Shown here piece by piece: positions 58,646-64,000 of a stretch of 64,000 bases of DNA. The stretch's first letter is position 1, and each line of letters starts with the position of its first letter. The notes beneath the pieces were generated by a model that saw nothing but the letters and a program-made list of their open reading frames with translations, searched no databases and was not told where the DNA came from. Source of the DNA: Ceratotherium simum simum (taxonomy: Eukaryota; Chordata; Mammalia; Perissodactyla; Rhinocerotidae); the NCBI RefSeq assembly GCF_000283155.1, contig NW_004454177.1, positions 27,942,051 through 28,006,050 on the forward strand. The letters run 5' to 3'. Made by a program: the position numbers and the translations under genes.

Positions 58646-61121
58646 CTGGCTCTCAGACCACAGCTTCTACCCACCCCACACCTTCTATGACCTAATCTTT
58701 GTTATTTATTGTTGACAAATTCTTTTCCTAAGTGGGCATCTCTATCTCCTCTTCCTTCTCCTCTCTTTGTGCCTTCCAACTGGAAATTACAAAGGACTCC
58801 CTTTCACTGTTAACTGCTATAAAGGAGACCTTTAGAGAGGTGGCTGTCTTTTTCCATCTCTCCCCAGCCCGTCATAAAGTCGTCCTTCTTTAGATTATAT
58901 TTATCTTCTCTGATGTAACAGAACTTTCACCTATGAATCAAGCCGTTGACCTTATTTGCTCACAGAGGGCCACTGAAATCACTGCCTGTGTCTTCCTTAC
59001 TAACCTTCATGTGAAGAGGTCTCTCTCATTAATCTGTGATGAACACTGAATAATGTTAACACGAGTTACATGCATATCAAAGAAGACCCCAATGATTCGA
59101 CAACATTCAATTTTCTCTGAAGGTCTTTAAAAAGTAAGACATCTGTAGATTACCCATCACTAATAAATGGGGATTTGCAGGCTGATTAAAATTCACAGGG
59201 TGAGGAAATCTATGTCTCTTTCAACAATGTTGCAGCTTCATTAGTAAAATTCACTCATTTTTTTTCTTAAGTATATGACACTGGGTGAATTAAAAGTGTA
59301 GTTGTGTCAAACGGCTTTTACTGGGATGAAGAACATTAGTGATGGGGCTCCCTCCAGACCAGAACAAGCACCATGCATAGTTCATGAGAAGTAAAATAAG
59401 CAACCTTAAGGGCTGGCAGAGCCAATGAAGCAGAGGATATCCTTCTTGACAGCCCTGTGACAGTCATCGCATTCATTCCACACGCTCCTTAACTCTGTTG
59501 AATTAGCGAGAAAATCAAACCTCCTCACAATCACCCCAGTTCCTTATGAAAACTCACTTCATTTCTCCATCAAGACAAAGTTCTAGTACTACTCCCATTC
59601 ATTCTGGAGCTGGCATGTATGAGAAACTTGAGTGTCTTCTGAGATATAATTATTGGCCCAAAAAAGGACCCAAATAAGTATCAGAAACAGAAGCCACCGA
59701 GTCATTTGATGAATAAACTCATTAAGGAAAGCATCAAGTTCTTCTTTTGAAGAAGAAAAAAACTGAGATATGCCATGTCAATGCCAAACTCCCTTTTCCT
59801 TGATCTAAAAATTCTTTCTGCTTAGACAACAAAATGATGCACATAAATTCTTTTTTTTGGATCTCTCTAACCTGAAAAGTCCCAGAATGTTATTTCTCTA
59901 AATCCCCTGATTAAATCAGGGAATTAAATCAGGCTACCAAATTAAATCCTAACATTTGAAACTATTATCTCAATTGTCTTTCTTTAAAATTAACTCTCAA
60001 TAACAATAATTTAGGCAAAAATAATTTCAGTGTCTTTCTTCAGCTGGGGAGAAAAGCCATGGATAAATCCAAAGTCAGGCTTCGGGGCTGCTCCACGGGT
60101 TATAATAAAAGTTTTCCAGAGTAATACTTGGCAGTTTTCCAAACCTCAAGCATCTTCCAGCTAATCCTCCATTAGGATGTCATTTGTTTGGTTTGCTTCA
60201 AAGCTCTGGCTACTTTCTTGCATTTTTCTGAAAACAAGGAGTTATCTGTGGAAATCATTTTGTCAGGCAATTTGGCAAGTCATTTACAATGCTCATCAAT
60301 TTCAGTACTTTAATTAAACCCAGGAAGTCCCTCTGCCTGATGTGATTCTCCTCTCTGGGTCACAATTCATCTCTGCCCTCAGCAGGACCCAGTGTTTCAA
60401 AGTGACAAGCAGAGGAATCTCAGGCTCGGGGGGTAGCTACGTATGTCTCGGGATTTGGGCAATACTGATTACCCTGCTTAAAAAGAGAAAAAAAAATTGA
60501 AGGACAGATACTTGGTTTGCTGACTTAAGGGCTGACAATCTACCCACCCTATCTCGCCCCACAGAGCATCAAATGACCACAGCCAACGACAACTTTGGGA
60601 AGAATAAAGAGTCAATGTGGTGTCTGAGTATATTTAGCTGCTAAATTTGACAGCAACATCTTTGCTCTCTGGGCTATTGGCCTGAGTTTTGTTGGGGGCT
60701 CCAGCTGACAATATGATTGTGGAGAGCTTCTAGAGACTGGTTTTGCTGGCCTCAGGTGCCATTCTTGGAGATGACAGGCACTATCTTGAGGAGGGGGGAG
60801 TTGAAACAGATTAATGTCATCCAAGAAAATGTCTTCAATGCCATAGAATCTGACAGCTTGTGTATAAGCTGGATGGCCCATGGTTTCTCCACAACACCAC
60901 TCCCTAAGGCACTGTCAGAAGATAAACACAAAAACAAAGGTGCTGCATAGGCACAAAATGAAAGTTACAAAAACAAGCAGCTTATGTGACCATAATACTA
61001 TATACATATTTAAACAAAATGTGGCATGGGCAGCATAGCATGAAACCAATCTCATCCTCTTACCCCTGCATCCACCAGTTCTCCTTCTGCTGTGTTCTCA
61101 GTGAATGGCCCCACACCTACT
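58646..61121. other. Long repeat-poor stretch
   Basis: About 2.5 kb without a confidently named repeat. It includes a compact palindrome at 59904-59920 with an adjacent repeated ATTAAATCAGG word. Frames at 60612-60950 overlap on both strands without domains. It is a reasonable place to look for conserved noncoding DNA, but this is untested. Confidence 0.4.
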
Positions 61122-61523
61122 TGTATGGGTTGAATTGTGTCCTCCCGAAAAGATATGTTGGAGTTCTAACCCCCAGTACCTCAGAATGTGATCTTATTTG
61201 GAGATACGGTCTTTACAGAGGTTATCAAGTTAAAATGAGCTCATTAGAGTGGGCTCTAATCCAATAAGACTGGTGGCCTTAAAAAATGGGGGAAATTTGG
61301 ATACAGAGTCAGACATGCATAGAGGGAAGGTGATATGAAGAGACAAAGGGAGAAGATGGCCATCTTCAAGCCAAGGAGAGAGGCTTTGAATAGATCCTTC
61401 CCTAACAGCCCTGATGACTCCTTGATTTCAGACTTCTAGCCTCCAGAACTCCCAGACAATAAATTTCTGTTTAAGCCTTCCATTTTGGGGTACTTTTTAC
61501 AGCAGCCCTAGCAAACTAAAACA
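61122..61523 (+). mobile_element. MaLR (MLT1-type) LTR, about 400 bp
   Basis: Starts TGTATGGGTTGAATTGTG and ends AACTAAAACA. It contains CCCCCAGTACCTCAGAATG, TCTTATTTGGAGATACGG, AGATGGCCATCTTCAAGCC, AACTCCCAGACAATAAATTTC and ACAGCAGCCCTAGC. No internal viral sequence is present. Confidence 0.8.
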
Positions 61524-61664
61524 TCCACCAAACCAGACACTGACATTACCTCTCTCTCTCTACCTACAGCCAAGCAGTCTTCGGTCCCACTAATTTTATA
61601 TACTGAATATTTTCAGAATCTGTTCACTTTTCTCTACCCCATTGTTAGACTTTAGGTAGACCAC

Positions 61665-62235
61665 CACAATCTTTCACGTGGATCACCACCAGAGGCCCTC
61701 AGCTGGTTGGCTGGCCTCGAATCTTGCCATCTTCCAATTCTCACTGTTGCCAAGGTGGTCTTTCTAAAATGCAAATCTGTTTCTAAACCTTCAACGCATA
61801 CCTCCTGGCATCAGGGCAGAGAAAGTTTGCTTAGCTCATAAATGTCAGACCCTTCAGGACTTGACCCAGACAACTTCTCCTTGATTTTTATCTTGTTAAT
61901 TTCTCCTCCCTCAAATCCATGGTTCCAGCCTTAACTGGTTTCCTAAACCTGCCAGGCTCACCCATCTCTATGTGTTTGTTTATGTTACTCTCTCTTCAGG
62001 GAACACCCTTTGCCTTGCTCTTCACTTGGCAAGATACTGTCAAACCACAACCAGGTGTCATCACTTCCAGAGGCTTCTCTAGGAAGCATCCTCTGACCCT
62101 AGTTGGGCTTAGTTCGTTTCCTGAATCGCTCCCATAGTACCTGTGCATGGCTCTGTCAAAAGACTTACTATATTGCACTGCAATAGCTTCTTGCCTGTGA
62201 GCAACTTGGGAGCAGGGGTCACGTCCTCTTCACTT
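61665..62235 (+). repeat. L2 3' region, host of an ERE insertion
   Basis: Forward L2: AAGGTGGTCTTTCTAAAATG, CAACGCATACCTCCTGGCATC, ACCCTTCAGGACTTGACCC, AGAGGCTTCTCTAGGAAGC, ACTTGGGAGCAGGGGTC. It resumes after the ERE at about 62427-62510 with TGTATCTTTG and AGCATAGTGCTGGGCACATA. Confidence 0.9.
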
Positions 62236-62426
62236 TTTGTTTTTGCTTGAGGAAGATTAGCCCTGAGCTAACATCCTTGCCAGTCTTCCTCTGTTTTGTA
62301 TGTGGGATGCCTCCACAGCATGGCTGATGAGTGGAGTAGGTCCGCACACGGGATCTGAACCTGTGAACCTGGGCCGCTGAAGTGGAAAGCGTGGAATTTT
62401 AACCACTCAGCCATAAGGTTGGCCCC
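62236..62426 (-). mobile_element. ERE SINE, short form, nested in L2
   Basis: GAGGAAGATTAGCCCTGAGC, TAACATCCTTGCC, TTTTGTATGTGGGATGC, CAGCATGGCTGATGAG, GATCTGAACCTGTGAACC and a final GGTTGGCCCC. Flanks CTCTTCACTT (62226-62235) and CTGTTCACTT (62427-62436) differ at one base. It is closest in layout to the 11.1 kb copy. Confidence 0.93.
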
Positions 62427-62510
62427 CTGTTCACTTCTGTATCTTTGTTTGTTTTGTGTCTAGCATAGTGCTGGGCACATACAAGAGTTTTAATATTAAA
62501 AGCAAGTGAT
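62427..62510 (+). repeat. L2 3' terminus continued after the ERE
   Basis: ATCTTTGTTTGTTTTGTGTC and CTGGGCACATACAAGAGTTT complete the L2 interrupted at 62235. Confidence 0.8.
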
Positions 62511-62859
62511 ACTAATTCTATAACACTCGAAATGTTGTAATTTAAAACACTATCACAGAATCTTTTTTTTACCACAATTTAGTATCCTTTATAAAGCAGT
62601 AAACAAGTAATGGATTATCTTGTACTCATACAACATTGATATGGTATATTCCTTTTTGGTACCTTTTCCATTCTCTTTTCGGTACCCATAACAAAAAACA
62701 TGAGTTCACATATTCTTTGTTAAACCATCTTATTTAAGACTAATTAAGACCAATCTGATATAAGTCAACTCAATGCAATTCTAACAAGCATATATGTACT
62801 GTGAGTATTGCTGTATGTTGCACATTAAGTGAGGGTGGGAGTGAGTAAAGCAGGTGGTA

Positions 62860-62945
62860 TAGGGAAGACTGAAAATACTAAAATGAGTAAGGCAAGGTCC
62901 CTGTCTTCAGTAAGCTCACAGGTAATTGGAGAAAGCATACCTCCT
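62860..62945 (-). repeat. L2 3' fragment
   Basis: ACTAAAATGAGTAAGGCAAG, TCCCTGTCTTCAGTAAGC and TCACAGGTAATTGGAGAAAG match reverse L2. Confidence 0.7.
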
Positions 62946-63944
62946 TCTCTGCAATATTTAATTAGACTGCTACATGGAACTATGGAGGGTCGACATGACA
63001 GAAACATTTTGTGTTCAGGTTCTTTTCTAAGTTGTTAAGATGACGTCAGGGCTGAATACCAAAGCTTTCAAGAGCAAGAAGTGAAAGACACTCAAATACA
63101 TCCCTGGAGTCAGCCTCATTATGGGAGGGAGGTGCCTGGAATCCAAACTCGCTGGGAGGCCACACTGGGGGAGCTCTCGGTCAGTGACTGATACATCGTC
63201 ATGGAGCCACCCAGGAACCCAGCCGTAATTCTTTAAGAGGAAGCTTGTTCACACAGCAGAGGCAGACATGAGGCTGCTTTTGCAGCCAAGTTTCTTACAG
63301 GGAGTCTCAGGAAAGAAGAGCATCATTTCAGGGAGAAGATTTAAACTCCTTTGTATTAACCTCTGTGGCTTCACTGTGAAACTAGTAGGGCTCAAATGAG
63401 AGCTCTACGTGACCTGCACTTGAGAAGCTCTCCTTCCTCTCCTTTTAGCTGATTTTCCATCACTTCTTCCTAAAACCTTGTGAAAACAGGTCATGCATGT
63501 CATCTGATGTGTGATGCTTCTGCTTGAAGGTTGATATATAAATACACACAGCATGCCGGTTTCTTATCACAAGGGAAAACCTCGAATGCTCCCCAGAAGT
63601 CAAGGCTGAGGAAGCAGCAACGATGGATTCACAATCAAATCTCACTCAACAATGATCTCAGCCTCTGTCTCTCTATCTACTGTCTTGTGTAAACACTTGG
63701 TGGTGTATGCACTCTACTGTCTCCAAAGAATTGCTCAGCAAGGGATTATTGGGAATACTGTCTATGATCAACAAATAATATTTAGTACAAAAAATAATTG
63801 CATTAATAAGAGAGATAATCTTAGGAACTCACAATTATGTTCTACCAAATTTTTGAAGGTGCTAGGGGAAAATTAACTAAGGGGTGACGATGAGGACAGA
63901 ATTCTTACCTACAGTGAACTACCTACTCAATAAGGCCCTAAATC
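62946..63944. other. Unique stretch
   Basis: No repeat recognised. A 74-codon frame at 63652-63876 has no features. Confidence 0.35.
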
Positions 63945-64000
63945 AATGGATCTAAAATTTCAATACATTAGAATTATGTGGGTTGTTAAAATGCAGATTC
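63945..64000 (+). mobile_element. MER5-like element cut by the window edge
   Basis: TCAATGGATCTAAAATTTC, CATTAGAATTATGTGGG and TTGTTAAAATGCAGATTC match the left half of a MER5-type element. The right half is outside the window. Confidence 0.7.

Overview
This 64 kb window is nuclear DNA from a mammal, most probably a perissodactyl and plausibly Equus. The strongest evidence is five copies of an ERE-type SINE. Each has the ERE signature: a terminal GGCCGGCCC-type block, an internal Pol III B-box-like GGTTCGGATCC, and the repeated phrase GAGCTAACATC on the plus strand next to a T-rich end. The other repeats fit an ordinary placental background: MIR, L2, hAT/MER5-type elements and MaLR LTRs. There is also one end of an L1 whose 5' UTR is laid out like other mammalian L1s.

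I found no protein-coding exon, RNA gene, CRISPR array, operon or phage feature that I can defend. Open reading frames are short and overlap on both strands. They have no recognisable domains, apart from antisense or degraded retrotransposon sequence. The window reads as intergenic or deep intronic DNA, and the sequence alone cannot separate those two.

Layout. 1-1712 is the 5' end of an L1 on the minus strand. 1.8-16.4 kb is a dense mix of MIR, L2 and MER5 fragments with two ERE insertions (7.8 and 11.1 kb). 16.7-26.1 kb holds two more EREs (16.8 and 24.1 kb), several MIRs and two long L2 copies in opposite orientations. 26-31 kb is repeat-poor apart from one MIR and a 483-bp hAT-like element at 30.5 kb. 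A CA-rich microsatellite at 31.95-32.22 kb contains a 100-N assembly gap. 33-37 kb is MIR/L2 rich, and 37-40 kb has few recognisable repeats. 41.3-46.5 kb has two MaLR LTRs and a MIR interrupted by a 73-bp copy of DNA lying 2.9 kb away. 47-61 kb is mostly old and unique, with MIRs, an L3/CR1-like fragment, a third MaLR LTR and a long L2 carrying a reverse-transcriptase remnant. 61-62.5 kb contains a fourth MaLR LTR and an L2 interrupted by the fifth ERE. A MER5-like element runs off the right edge.

Nothing here amounts to a new biological system. The observations most worth checking are the 73-bp local copy, the two intact-looking EREs with perfect target duplications, two strong G-quadruplex motifs, a 218-codon antisense frame in the L1 5' UTR, and the unresolved microsatellite gap. 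Repeat family names come from remembered consensus features. No repeat search was run, so subfamily names are tentative.
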